A stretch of DNA of 64,000 bases from Georgenia sp. SYP-B2076 (GTDB lineage Bacteria > Actinomycetota > Actinomycetes > Actinomycetales > Actinomycetaceae), in assembly GCF_003991205.1 (NCBI RefSeq), contig NZ_RXOZ01000033.1, positions 223,576 to 287,575 of the forward strand, given 5' to 3'. The position numbers were made by a program, and so were the translations under genes. The notes below the pieces were generated by a model. It ran no database searches, was not told the DNA's origin, and saw only the letters and a program-made list of their open reading frames with translations. Of the stretch, positions 25,200 to 34,027 are shown piece after piece (position 1 is the first letter of the stretch; each line of letters opens with the position of its first letter).

Positions 25200-26051
25200 T
25201 CAGGCGCAGGGCTGGACCTTGGGCGGGTTCAGCTTCGGGTTGGGGGTGTACCCCTCGCCGGCGTTCTTGGTCACGAGCTTCTGCCAGGTGCCGTCGTCGA
25301 TCATGTCGGTGATGGCGGTGTTGACGTCCTCGCAGACGTCGTTCTCCTTCGGCAGGCCGACGCCGTAGTTCTCCTCGGAGAAGGGGTTGCCGACGACCTT
25401 GAACTGGCCCTTGTACTCCGGCTGGGCGGCGAAGCCCGCCAGGATGATGTCGTCGGTGGTCACGGCGTCGACCTGGCCGGCGCTGAGGAACTCCACGCAC
25501 TCGGAGTACCCCTGGGCCTCCTGGAGCTGCACACCGGCGGCGAACTGGTCCTTGACGCGCTGCGCCGACGTCGAGCCCGACACCGAGCACAGGACCTTGC
25601 CCTCGAGGGCCTCCGGCCCGGTGATCTCGGTGTCGTCCGCGCGCACCAGGAGGTCCTGGCCGGCGACGAAGTAGGGGCCGGCGAACGCGACGGACTCCTT
25701 GCGGGCGTCGGTGATGGAGTAGGTCGCGAAGATCATGTCGACCGAGCCGTTCTGCAGGAGCGTCTCGCGCTGGGAGGAGACGGCCTCCGTCCACGTGATG
25801 TCCTCCGGGGTGTAGCCGAGCTTGCCGGCCACGTACGTGGCGACGTCGACGTCGAAGCCGGTGTACTTGTCGCCCTCCTTCAGCCCGAGACCCGGCTGGT
25901 CGAACTTGATGCCGATGGTCACGCCCTTGCCGGAGCCGCTCGCCGACGAGGTGCCGCCAGAGCCGGGCTGGCCGCCGCCGCCGGAACAGGCGGCCAGGGC
26001 AAGGGTGGCTGCCAGGGTGAGGGCGATCCCGGCTCTACGTGTGCCTCGCAT
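25200..26051 (-). CDS. gluB: Glutamate-type ABC transporter substrate-binding lipoprotein (GluB)
   Basis: A 283-residue solute-binding lipoprotein. The signal peptide MRGTRRAGIALTLAATLALA ends in a lipobox with Cys22 as the lipidation site, followed by a Gly/Ser-rich linker. The mature part has family-3 binding-protein motifs (IGIKFDQPGLG, GFDVDVATYVAGKLG, the AFAGPYFVAGQDLLV hinge). It would bind the amino acid outside the membrane and deliver it to GluC/GluD. Start ATG at 26051, 49 bases after gluA. Glutamate is the likeliest ligand given the operon; glutamine or aspartate is possible. Confidence 0.92.
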   Translation of the reverse strand: MRGTRRAGIALTLAATLALAACSGGGGQPGSGGTSSASGSGKGVTIGIKFDQPGLGLKEGDKYTGFDVDVATYVAGKLGYTPEDITWTEAVSSQRETLLQNGSVDMIFATYSITDARKESVAFAGPYFVAGQDLLVRADDTEITGPEALEGKVLCSVSGSTSAQRVKDQFAAGVQLQEAQGYSECVEFLSAGQVDAVTTDDIILAGFAAQPEYKGQFKVVGNPFSEENYGVGLPKENDVCEDVNTAITDMIDDGTWQKLVTKNAGEGYTPNPKLNPPKVQPCA

Positions 26052-26100
26052 GGTGTCTCCTTCTGTCGGTCCCCGGGCGGGGAAGTGAGGTCGTGCGGGC

Positions 26101-26913
<813 letters not shown>

Positions 26914-26920
26914 GGTGGTC

Positions 26921-26948
26921 AACCTAACTGCCGATTGTTTCCTGTCAG
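26921..26948 (-). promoter_or_regulatory. gluA promoter (leaderless)
   Basis: On the minus strand CTGACA (26948-26943), a 16-base spacer and TAGGTT (26926-26921) precede the gluA ATG by 7 bases. Confidence 0.55.
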
Positions 26949-26958
26949 GCGTGGGCCG

Positions 26959-26974
26959 GTAACAAAGTGGATAC
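26959..26974. promoter_or_regulatory. Candidate GlnR box upstream of gluA
   Basis: GTAAC (26959-26963), six bases, then GATAC (26970-26974) match the GlnR half-site pair GTNAC-N6-GAAAC in nine of ten fixed positions. It is centred about 52 bases upstream of the predicted gluA transcription start, an activator position. MtrA boxes look similar, so the regulator is uncertain. Confidence 0.4.
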
Positions 26975-27111
26975 AAAGCAGGCACAGAACGCGGCGGGCC
27001 TTGGCACGATCTTGACACAACGGGTCCTCCCAGGCGCCGCCGACCGCGCTGGCACCCGTCCCCGGCGCGGCGGCGGCGGGCCCGCGCTACGGCCCGGCCG
27101 GCGCGGCGATC

Positions 27112-27126
27112 TAGACTCCAGCCACC
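27112..27126 (+). promoter_or_regulatory. -10 element TAGACT before miaB
   Basis: TAGACT (27112-27117) lies 9 bases before the miaB ATG and no Shine-Dalgarno site intervenes, which suggests a leaderless or near-leaderless mRNA. Confidence 0.4.
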
Positions 27127-28689
27127 ATGTCTACGCCGCTGACCGCCCCCGCCGTGCCCGCCGAACCGCTGCCCCGCACCTACTTCGTGCGCACGCTGGG
27201 CTGCCAGATGAACGTGCACGACTCGGAGCGTCTCGCCGGCCTGCTCGAGGCCCAGGGGTACGTGCCCGTCGGCGACGTCCCCGAGGCCGCCGCGCGCGCG
27301 ACGGACGCCGGCGACGGCGGCGCCGACGTCGTCGTGATCAACACCTGCGCGGTGCGGGAGAACGCCTCGTCGCGGCTGTACGGCAACCTCGGCCAGCTCG
27401 CCTCGGTCAAGCGCACCCGCCCGGGCATGCAGATCGCCGTCGGCGGCTGCCTGGCGCAGAAGGACCGCGCGGGCATCGTCGAGCGCGCCCCGTGGGTCGA
27501 CGTCGTCCTGGGCACCCACAACCTCGACGTCCTGCCCGCCCTCCTCGACCGCGCCCGCCACAACCGGGAGGCGCAGGTCGAGATCGAGGAGTCCCTCAAG
27601 GTCTTCCCCTCCACGCTGCCGACCCGGCGGGAGTCCGCCTACGCGGCGTGGGTGTCGATCTCCGTGGGCTGCAACAACACCTGCACCTTCTGCATCGTGC
27701 CCCACCTGCGAGGCAAGGAGCGCGACCGCCGCCCGGGCGACGTGCTCGCCGAGGTGGGGGCCGTCGTCGCGCAGGGCGCCATCGAGGTCACCCTCCTCGG
27801 GCAGAACGTCAACAGCTACGGCGTCGGCTTCGGCGACCGCGGCGCGTTCGCCAAGCTGCTGCGCGCCTGCGGGGACGTCGAGGGCCTCGAGCGGGTGCGG
27901 TTCACGTCACCACACCCGGCCGCCTTCACGGACGACGTCATCGAGGCCATGGCCGAGACGCCCAACGTGATGCCCAGCCTGCACATGCCCCTGCAGTCAG
28001 GCTCGGACACCGTGCTGCGGGCGATGCGGCGCTCCTACCGGCAGGCGAAGTACCTCGGCATCATCGACCGCGTCCGCGCCGCGATCCCCGACGCCGCGAT
28101 CACCACCGACATCATCGTCGGCTTCCCCGGCGAGACCGAGGAGGACTTCCAGGCCACGCTGGACGTCGTCGAGGCGAGCCGGTTCTCCTCCGCCTTCACG
28201 TTCCAGTACTCGCCCCGCCCCGGCACCCCCGCCGCGGACCTGCCGCCGGTGCCCGCCGAGGTCGTCACCGAGCGCTACCAGCGCCTCGCCGCGCTGCAGC
28301 AGCGCATCTCCACGCAGGAGAACGAGCGGCAGGTCGGGCGGACCGTGGACGTCCTCGTCGCCGAGGGCGAGGGCCGCAAGGACGACGCCACCCACCGCAT
28401 CACCGGGCGGGCGGCGGACAACCGGCTCGTGCACGTGGCGCTGCCCGCGGGGCTGCCCGCGGCGGAGCGCCCGCGCCCGGGGGACATGGTCACCGCGACC
28501 GTCACCCACGGCGCCCCGCACCACCTCGTGGCCGACTCGGCGCGGGCCGGCGGCACCTACCTGCTGCGCCGCACGCGCGCCGGGGACGCGTGGGACCGGC
28601 GCCAGGGCCTGGCCGAGGAGCCGCACGGCCACGGCGAGCCGGTCCCGGCCGGGCCCGTCACCCTGGGCATGCCGACGCTGCGGCGCTGA
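27127..28689 (+). CDS. miaB: tRNA-2-methylthio-N6-dimethylallyladenosine synthase MiaB
   Basis: A 520-residue radical-SAM methylthiotransferase that modifies i6A37 of tRNAs reading UNN codons. The N-terminal cluster cysteines are in [22 protein letters not shown] and GGCLAQKDR. The radical-SAM cluster is [10 protein letters not shown]-terminal TRAM domain ([19 protein letters not shown] onward) binds tRNA. About 35 extra residues follow the TRAM domain. The partner MiaA, which makes the i6A substrate, is encoded 1.3 kb downstream, with two YbjN genes on the opposite strand between them. Confidence 0.97.
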   Translation: MSTPLTAPAVPAEPLPRTYFVRTLGCQMNVHDSERLAGLLEAQGYVPVGDVPEAAARATDAGDGGADVVVINTCAVRENASSRLYGNLGQLASVKRTRPGMQIAVGGCLAQKDRAGIVERAPWVDVVLGTHNLDVLPALLDRARHNREAQVEIEESLKVFPSTLPTRRESAYAAWVSISVGCNNTCTFCIVPHLRGKERDRRPGDVLAEVGAVVAQGAIEVTLLGQNVNSYGVGFGDRGAFAKLLRACGDVEGLERVRFTSPHPAAFTDDVIEAMAETPNVMPSLHMPLQSGSDTVLRAMRRSYRQAKYLGIIDRVRAAIPDAAITTDIIVGFPGETEEDFQATLDVVEASRFSSAFTFQYSPRPGTPAADLPPVPAEVVTERYQRLAALQQRISTQENERQVGRTVDVLVAEGEGRKDDATHRITGRAADNRLVHVALPAGLPAAERPRPGDMVTATVTHGAPHHLVADSARAGGTYLLRRTRAGDAWDRRQGLAEEPHGHGEPVPAGPVTLGMPTLRR

Positions 28690-28766
28690 CCCGGAGCGTG
28701 CCCGCGGGCGCCGACGCCGGGGCTCGCCCGCCCGCGGGCGCCGGGGCTCGCCCGGCCGCGTCGCGC

Positions 28767-29363
28767 TCAGAGGTCGGGGGCCGGGTCGTCCGGGTCGGGC
28801 ATGGACCGCGCGAGGGCCTGGAAGAACTGCACGCCCGCGGAGAGCCCGCCCTCGATGATGTCGAGCAGCTGGCGGTCCGTCGCCCCGGCGCTGACGTCCG
28901 CCATGATCTCGGTGCGTACCGTCATGCCCTCGGAGGACGGCGAGGTGAAGACCGTCGGCCAGATCTTGTCCCGGTTCCAGTCGTTGTTGGCCTGCATGAC
29001 GGCGGCGTGCAGGTCCTCGGGGACGGTCCGGCCCCAGGTGCCGCGCACGCTGAGGAAGTCCTTGTCCTCCCCGGCCAGGCGCAGGTGGAACTGGTAGCCG
29101 TCCCAGACCCCGGAGAGGGAGGCGTCCGGCTCCGTCCGCACGTGGTAGCCGCGGTTGGTCACCACCTGGCGCACCCGCTCCGCGGTGACCGGCACCGTCC
29201 GCTCCGCCGGCCCGATGAGCTGGCCGCGGCGCAGGTCCCCGGCGGGCGGGGGCACTCGCGGGCGCACGTCCGGCGCGGGGCGCGCACCGGACGGCCGCTC
29301 GGGTGCGGGCGGCTCCTGCCTGCCGGGGACGTCCGGCCGCAGCCACCTCGACCACCAGCTCAC
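28767..29363 (-). CDS. YbjN-domain protein (first of a tandem pair)
   Basis: A 198-residue protein whose C-terminal ~140 residues are a YbjN domain of the type-III-chaperone-like fold (RGYHVRTEPDASLSGVWDGYQFHLRL, then MQANNDWNRDKIWPTVF). The N-terminus is a ~45-residue Pro/Arg-rich linker starting WWSRWLRP. The GTG at 29363 overlaps the TGA of the upstream YbjN gene (GTGA), so the two are coupled. The paralogues are only distantly similar and may form a heterodimer. Function unknown; in other bacteria YbjN proteins are pleiotropic and chaperone-like. Confidence 0.85.
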   Translation of the reverse strand: MSWWSRWLRPDVPGRQEPPAPERPSGARPAPDVRPRVPPPAGDLRRGQLIGPAERTVPVTAERVRQVVTNRGYHVRTEPDASLSGVWDGYQFHLRLAGEDKDFLSVRGTWGRTVPEDLHAAVMQANNDWNRDKIWPTVFTSPSSEGMTVRTEIMADVSAGATDRQLLDIIEGGLSAGVQFFQALARSMPDPDDPAPDL

Positions 29364-29896
29364 GAGAGCGACGCCGGCGGCTGGGCGGCGGGGTCGGGGT
29401 AGCGGATCTCGAGGTCGCGCATCATGCGCATGCCCTGCCCGATGCCGCGCTGGAGCAGTACCGTCAGCTGGTTGTCGCTGACGCCGGCGCCGAGCGGTGT
29501 GGAGACCTCGGCGACGACGCTCAGCCGGCCGTCGTCGAGCACCCGCACGTAGCACTTGGGTCCCACGAACTCCCGGTTCCAGTGGTCGACGAGCATCAGC
29601 ACCTCCCCGAGCCGCTCGAGCGCGAGGCGCCGGTGCCAGGAGCCGCGCACCTGCAGCACGGACTCGTCGGGGCCGAGCAGGTAGATGTGGAAGATGGCCT
29701 GCGCCCACATGGCGCCCAGGTCGTCGTTGCGGTCACGGATGAGGGGGTAGTCGAGCGCCTCGAGGACCGCGGCCACCCGGGCCTTGGTCAGCGGCAGGAC
29801 GACGTCGCCGGCGGACGCCGCGCCGGTCGCCGCCTCGGGACCGCCGGGTGGTCCCGCGTGCGGGCCCCGCTCGTCGGACGCACCAGGCCAAGCCAT
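29360..29896 (-). CDS. YbjN-domain protein (second of a tandem pair)
   Basis: A 178-residue protein. After a ~30-residue flexible Gly/Pro/Ala segment comes a YbjN domain (LTKARVAAVLEALDYPLIRD, then AQAIFHIYLLGPDESVLQVRGSW, then LMLVDHWNREFVGPKCYVRV). The VDHWNRE segment matches the NNDWNRD of its neighbour, showing common descent. The ATG at 29896 has TAGGCT 7 bases upstream and no ribosome-binding site. It is divergent from miaA; the two -10 elements are about 26 bases apart. Confidence 0.85.
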   Translation of the reverse strand: MAWPGASDERGPHAGPPGGPEAATGAASAGDVVLPLTKARVAAVLEALDYPLIRDRNDDLGAMWAQAIFHIYLLGPDESVLQVRGSWHRRLALERLGEVLMLVDHWNREFVGPKCYVRVLDDGRLSVVAEVSTPLGAGVSDNQLTVLLQRGIGQGMRMMRDLEIRYPDPAAQPPASLS

Positions 29897-29946
29897 ACCG
29901 CCGAGCCTAGCCGCGCTGCCCGCCGCGCGCCGGGTAGGTTTGCGTC
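29897..29946. promoter_or_regulatory. Divergent leaderless promoters of ybjN pair and miaA
   Basis: On the minus strand TAGGCT (29909-29904) is 7 bases before the YbjN ATG. On the plus strand TAGGTT (29935-29940) is 6 bases before the GTG of miaA. Fifty bases serve both directions. Confidence 0.5.
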
Positions 29947-30972
29947 GTGGGGGACGGGGCAGAACACGGCGTGGCCGGGGCGCGCGCGGCGGGGGCGACC
30001 GCCGGTGGGACGCGCCCCGGACCCGTCGCAGCCATGGGCCGGGAGCCCGGCGCACGGGTGCCGGACGTGGTAGCCGTCGTCGGGATGACGGCCACCGGCA
30101 AGTCCGGCCTCGCGCTGGACCTCGCCGAGGCGCTCGGTGGCGCAGGCGCCGTCGAGATCATCAACGCCGACGCCATGCAGCTCTACCGCGGGATGGACAT
30201 CGGGACCGCCAAGCTGCCCGTGGCGGAGCGCCGGGGCATCGTCCACCACCAGCTCGACGTCCTCGACGTCCGCGCCGAGGCCACCGTGGCCGCCTACCAG
30301 GAGGCCGCCCGGGCCGACGTCGCCGCGATCCGCGCCCGTGGGCGCCTGCCGATCCTGGTGGGCGGCTCCGGCCTGTATCTCCGATCGGTGCTCGACCACC
30401 TGGACTTTCCCGGGACCGACCCGGAGGTGCGGGCCGAGCTGGAGGCGCGCGCGGAGCGGCTGGGGACCCGGCCGCTGCACGACGAGCTCGCGCGCCTCGA
30501 CCCCGGCGCCGCCGCCCGGATCGACCCGCGCAACACCCGCCGGGTGGTGCGGGCCCTCGAGGTCATCGCCGTGACCGGCGAGATGTTCTCGGCGCGCATG
30601 CCCGAGCACGTCTACGCCCTGCCCGCCGTCCAGCTGGGCATCGCGGTGCCGCGGGCGGAGCTCAACGAGCGGATCGCGGCCCGCGCGGCCCAGATGATGG
30701 CGGGCGGCCTCGTGGAGGAGACGGAGGCGCTGCTCGCCCGGGGCCTGGCCGACGGGGTCACGGCCCGCCGCGCCGTGGGGTACGCGCAGGCGGCGGCCGT
30801 CGTCGCCGGGCGCCTGACTCGCGAGGAGGCGGTGGAGGCCATCTCCATCGCCACCCGCCAGCTCGCCCGCCGTCAGGAGAAGTGGTTCCGCCGCGACCCG
30901 CGCATCACCTGGCTCCAGGTGACGGACCCCACGGACATGCTGGCCGCGGCGCTCCGTATCGTGGAGCCATGA
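29947..30972 (+). CDS. miaA: tRNA dimethylallyltransferase MiaA
   Basis: A 341-residue enzyme transferring a dimethylallyl group to A37 of tRNAs, the step before MiaB. The P-loop is GMTATGKSG. NADAMQLYRGMDIGTAKL and the PILVGGSGLYLRSVLD block are diagnostic, as is the C-terminal QLARRQEKWFRRDPRI. The first ~35 residues before the P-loop domain are Gly/Ala-rich. I keep GTG at 29947 because TAGGTT lies 6 bases upstream; ATG at 30034 would give a protein closer to standard length. dapF follows with an ATGA overlap. Confidence 0.96.
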   Translation: MGDGAEHGVAGARAAGATAGGTRPGPVAAMGREPGARVPDVVAVVGMTATGKSGLALDLAEALGGAGAVEIINADAMQLYRGMDIGTAKLPVAERRGIVHHQLDVLDVRAEATVAAYQEAARADVAAIRARGRLPILVGGSGLYLRSVLDHLDFPGTDPEVRAELEARAERLGTRPLHDELARLDPGAAARIDPRNTRRVVRALEVIAVTGEMFSARMPEHVYALPAVQLGIAVPRAELNERIAARAAQMMAGGLVEETEALLARGLADGVTARRAVGYAQAAAVVAGRLTREEAVEAISIATRQLARRQEKWFRRDPRITWLQVTDPTDMLAAALRIVEP

Positions 30973-31883
30973 CCTCCCCCTTCGGTCGCCTGGCCGGCCG
31001 CACCCTGACGACGGGCCACGGCACCGAGAACGACTTCGTCCTCGTGCCCGACCCGGACGGCGCGCTCGAGCTGAGCGCCGTCGAGGTCGCCGCGGCGTGC
31101 GACCGCCACGCCGGCATCGGCGCCGACGGCCTCATCCGCGTGGTGCGCTCACGGTCCCTGCCCGAGGGCGGTGCGGTGCTGGCGGACGCCCCGGCCGCCG
31201 AGTGGTTCATGGACTATCGCAACGCCGACGGCTCCATCGCGGAGATGTGTGGCAACGGGGTGCGGGTCTTCGTCCACTACCTGCGCCTGCGGGGGCTGGT
31301 CGACCTGCCCGCCGGCGGCAGCGTCGTCGTCGGGACCCGCGGCGGGGCGCGGCGCGTGACCTTCGACGGCGAGCAGTACACCGTGGAGATGGGCCGCTGG
31401 GCCATGCCGGGCGGGCTGGCGGCGGTGCAGGCCGGCTACGACGTCGCCGTCGGCGTCCCGGGCGTCGAGGGCACCCGCGGCGGGCTCCGCGTGAGCATCC
31501 CGAACCCCCACACAGTGGTCGCCCTGCGCGACGAGGCGGAGCTCGCCGGCGCGGTCCTCACCGGGCTGCCCGCCTACGACCCGGTCCCGCCGGAGGGCAC
31601 GAACCTCGAGCTCGTCGTCCCGCTCGGTGAGGACGACGCCACCGGGGAGGCCGTGGGCGCGGTGCGCATGCGCGTCCTCGAGCGCGGCGTGGGGGAGACG
31701 CGCTCCTGCGGCACGGGGACCTGCGCCGCGGCCCTGGCCGTCCGCGCCTGGGCGGGGACCGGCGCGCCCGACACCTGGCGGGTGCTCGTGCCCGGCGGCG
31801 AGGTGACCGTCAGGGTGGTCGGGGACACCGTGACGCTGACCGGCCCCGCGGAGCTGACCGCCGAGGTCACGCTCCTGGCCTGA
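30969..31883 (+). CDS. dapF: Diaminopimelate epimerase
   Basis: A 304-residue cofactor-free racemase converting LL- to meso-diaminopimelate on the way to lysine. Two catalytic cysteines are visible, one in MCGNGVRVF and one in SCGTGTCAAALA. GHGTENDFVL at the start and IPNPHTVV mid-protein are typical. The ATG overlaps the miaA TGA by four bases, a common actinobacterial arrangement. Because MurE here lacks the DAP-binding motif, this enzyme probably serves lysine synthesis rather than direct wall incorporation. Confidence 0.97.
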   Translation: MTSPFGRLAGRTLTTGHGTENDFVLVPDPDGALELSAVEVAAACDRHAGIGADGLIRVVRSRSLPEGGAVLADAPAAEWFMDYRNADGSIAEMCGNGVRVFVHYLRLRGLVDLPAGGSVVVGTRGGARRVTFDGEQYTVEMGRWAMPGGLAAVQAGYDVAVGVPGVEGTRGGLRVSIPNPHTVVALRDEAELAGAVLTGLPAYDPVPPEGTNLELVVPLGEDDATGEAVGAVRMRVLERGVGETRSCGTGTCAAALAVRAWAGTGAPDTWRVLVPGGEVTVRVVGDTVTLTGPAELTAEVTLLA

Positions 31884-31946
31884 CCGCCGACGTCGTGGGG
31901 GCCGCCCGGGGCGGCCGGAAGCGTGGATCGACCGGAGGGGGCAGGC

Positions 31947-33323
31947 ATGCCGAAGAAGAAGCACAAGCCGCGCAAGCAGGGGCGTCCGCTGCACCACGGC
32001 GCGCCGCGCGCCGCCCGCGGGACGGGCGGGACGGGCCCGGCTCGCGGGACGGGCGCCGCACGCGGGACGGGCGCCGGGACGGCCGGGACGCCCCTGCTGG
32101 AGGAGTTCGAGCGCTGGGCGCGCGGTCTGGACCTGTTCGTCGAGGACAGCACCTGGCTGGTCGCGACGGCCATCGACCTCAAGCGCGGCCACCTCGGCTC
32201 CGCCGACCCCACCGCGTGGACGGCCGCCGAGATCCGCGCCGTGCTGACCGAGCTGTTCCCGCGCCACGTCGACCTCGATGCTGGCGAACGGCTGCTGCTC
32301 ACCCCGACGATCACGCTGTACCTGGGCTTCCTCGGCATCACCGGCAGGCTGGTCTCCCCCCTGACGGAGGACGAGCTCACGGAGCTGATGGAGGGGCTCG
32401 CCGACGAGGTCCCGACCTCCTTCGACGCCGGGCCCCGCCCCCTCGGCGGCGGCCGGGGCGAGCTCGGCGTGACCGACGACGCCGCCGTCCCGGGGGAGGG
32501 GGGAACCGTCCCCGACGGCGCGGGCGGAGCGGGCGCCGTCGCGCCCGGTGCGCGCCAGGATGTCGTCGCGGCGCGCTGGCCGGCCTTCCTCGGGCCGGAG
32601 CCGAACACCCGGGACCTGCTTCTTGCCTCGCCCGGCGCGGGGGCGAGCGCCGCCTGGTTCGACGCCTCGGTGCTGCTGCGCCGTGCACGCGCGCTCCTGG
32701 GCTGGGTCGGCGAGCGCCGGCCCGTCACCGCGACCGGCGCGCTGCGACGGGCCGACACGGCGGAGGCGACGGCGCTGCTCGGCATCGCCCCGACCGGGTC
32801 CGGGCCGCAGTCGATGTGGCAGGTGCCCGAGCTCGCCGTCCTGTGGCACGCGATGGTCCGGGCCGGGTTCCTGCGCGTGGACGAGACGCACGTCGCCCCC
32901 GGCGACGAGACGCTGCCCGGGCCTGGGGCGCCAGCGGAGCAGACGACGGGCCCCGCTGCGATGCTGCACGTCGCCGCGCTCGAGGTGTTCCTCGGCGCCG
33001 TGCCCGGCGGCCCGACCGGTCACGCCCCGGACCTCACGACGGGCGCGGTCGTGCGGGCCGCGGCCCCGGGCGGCTTCACGCTGCGGGTGCCGGCCGCCGT
33101 GCCGTCCGCCGGCCTCGCCGGAACCCACCCCGCCCGCGAGGCGGAGGTCGCCGCCCTGCTCCGCGCCGACCTCGACGCCCTCGAGGCGCTGGGGGTCCTG
33201 ACGCGCGAGGACGAGACGTTCCGGCTGCCCGGGCCCATGTCCGCCGTCGTGCGCGCGACGCTGCTCATGCTCGGACAGCCGCGCGACGGCGCCTCCGCCG
33301 TCAGCCGCCCGGGCGGACCGTGA
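31947..33323 (+). CDS. Conserved hypothetical protein, 458 residues
   Basis: I do not recognise a domain with certainty. The start MPKKKHKPRKQGRP is very basic and follows GGAGGGGG. Residues ~25-55 are repeats of RGTG/GTGA. From about residue 58 the protein is folded-looking: LEEFERWARGLDLFVEDSTWLVATAIDLKRG, then a leucine-rich helical part, an acidic Gly/Pro linker near 150-200 and helices to the end. No membrane segment is present. The basic tail and the acidic body suggest a nucleic-acid or ribosome-associated role, but that is a guess. Its 3' end overlaps the convergent methyltransferase gene by 23 bases. Confidence 0.75.
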   Translation: MPKKKHKPRKQGRPLHHGAPRAARGTGGTGPARGTGAARGTGAGTAGTPLLEEFERWARGLDLFVEDSTWLVATAIDLKRGHLGSADPTAWTAAEIRAVLTELFPRHVDLDAGERLLLTPTITLYLGFLGITGRLVSPLTEDELTELMEGLADEVPTSFDAGPRPLGGGRGELGVTDDAAVPGEGGTVPDGAGGAGAVAPGARQDVVAARWPAFLGPEPNTRDLLLASPGAGASAAWFDASVLLRRARALLGWVGERRPVTATGALRRADTAEATALLGIAPTGSGPQSMWQVPELAVLWHAMVRAGFLRVDETHVAPGDETLPGPGAPAEQTTGPAAMLHVAALEVFLGAVPGGPTGHAPDLTTGAVVRAAAPGGFTLRVPAAVPSAGLAGTHPAREAEVAALLRADLDALEALGVLTREDETFRLPGPMSAVVRATLLMLGQPRDGASAVSRPGGP

Positions 33324-33924
33324 GCACTCGGAACCCCTTCGCGCTCGCGGTGCGGGCGACGTCCATGCCGAGCTCGTCGGCGAGCCAGCGGTGCAAGGAG
33401 TCGGCCCCGAGGTTCTTCTGCACCACCAGCTGGGCGCGGCCCGTCGGGGCCAGCAGGGCGAGCCAGGCGCGCAGCAGGTCGTGGAGGGCGGCCTTGCCGA
33501 CGCGGATCGGCGGGTTGGACCAGATCTCGTCGACCTGAGTGCCGGCGCCGGCGAGGCGGGCCAGGGCAGCCCCCGCCTCGAGGACCGTGACGTTGCCCAG
33601 GCCGAGCGACGCGGCGTTGCGGCGCGTGAGATCGAGCGCACGCTCGTTGACGTCGACGCCGTACACCCGCGCCCCCGGGGAGGCCTGGGCGAGCGCCAGC
33701 GTGACCGGCCCCCAGCCGCACCCCACGTCCACGAGCGTGCCCGTGGCCGGGGGGTCGTCCACGGCGTCGAGCAGCACCCGGGTGCCCAGGTCGAGGCGGT
33801 CACCCGAGAAGACGCCGGCGGCGACCTGGACGTGGACGTCCGTGCCGCGCAGGCGCACGTGCAGGGGGCGCAGGTCGGCCGTGGAGGCCGGCCGGGCGGA
33901 GAAGTAGTGGTCCGGGTTGCTCAC
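33301..33924 (-). CDS. Class I SAM-dependent methyltransferase (RsmC/RlmG-like small domain)
   Basis: A 207-residue single-domain methylase. The SAM motif I is VDVGCGWGPVTLALA and the acidic motif II is YGVDVNERALDLTRRNA. The catalytic motif IV SNPPIRVGK is typical of guanine-N2 rRNA methylases of the RsmC group. The pseudo-domain of full RsmC is missing, as in other actinobacterial homologues. The GTG at 33924 is supported by TAGGTT 7 bases upstream and no Shine-Dalgarno site. The rRNA target is inferred from family only. Confidence 0.88.
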   Translation of the reverse strand: MSNPDHYFSARPASTADLRPLHVRLRGTDVHVQVAAGVFSGDRLDLGTRVLLDAVDDPPATGTLVDVGCGWGPVTLALAQASPGARVYGVDVNERALDLTRRNAASLGLGNVTVLEAGAALARLAGAGTQVDEIWSNPPIRVGKAALHDLLRAWLALLAPTGRAQLVVQKNLGADSLHRWLADELGMDVARTASAKGFRVLTVRPGG

Positions 33925-33937
33925 GTCCGTCAACCTA
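33925..33937 (-). promoter_or_regulatory. -10 element TAGGTT of a leaderless methyltransferase promoter
   Basis: TAGGTT on the minus strand (33937-33932) is followed by 7 bases and the GTG start. Confidence 0.5.
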
Positions 33938-34027
33938 CCCGCCGCGCCGCCACCGCCCGGGCGGGGATAAACGTTGGCGCCGCCCGCCGGGCGTGGGATC
34001 CTGGACGGGTAGCCACGGAAGGACGCC

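Noticed and set aside
27012..27017. Perfect TTGACA upstream of miaB as a -35 box.
   Set aside because: No -10-like hexamer lies 15-19 bases downstream; the TAGACT near the start codon is too far away to pair with it.
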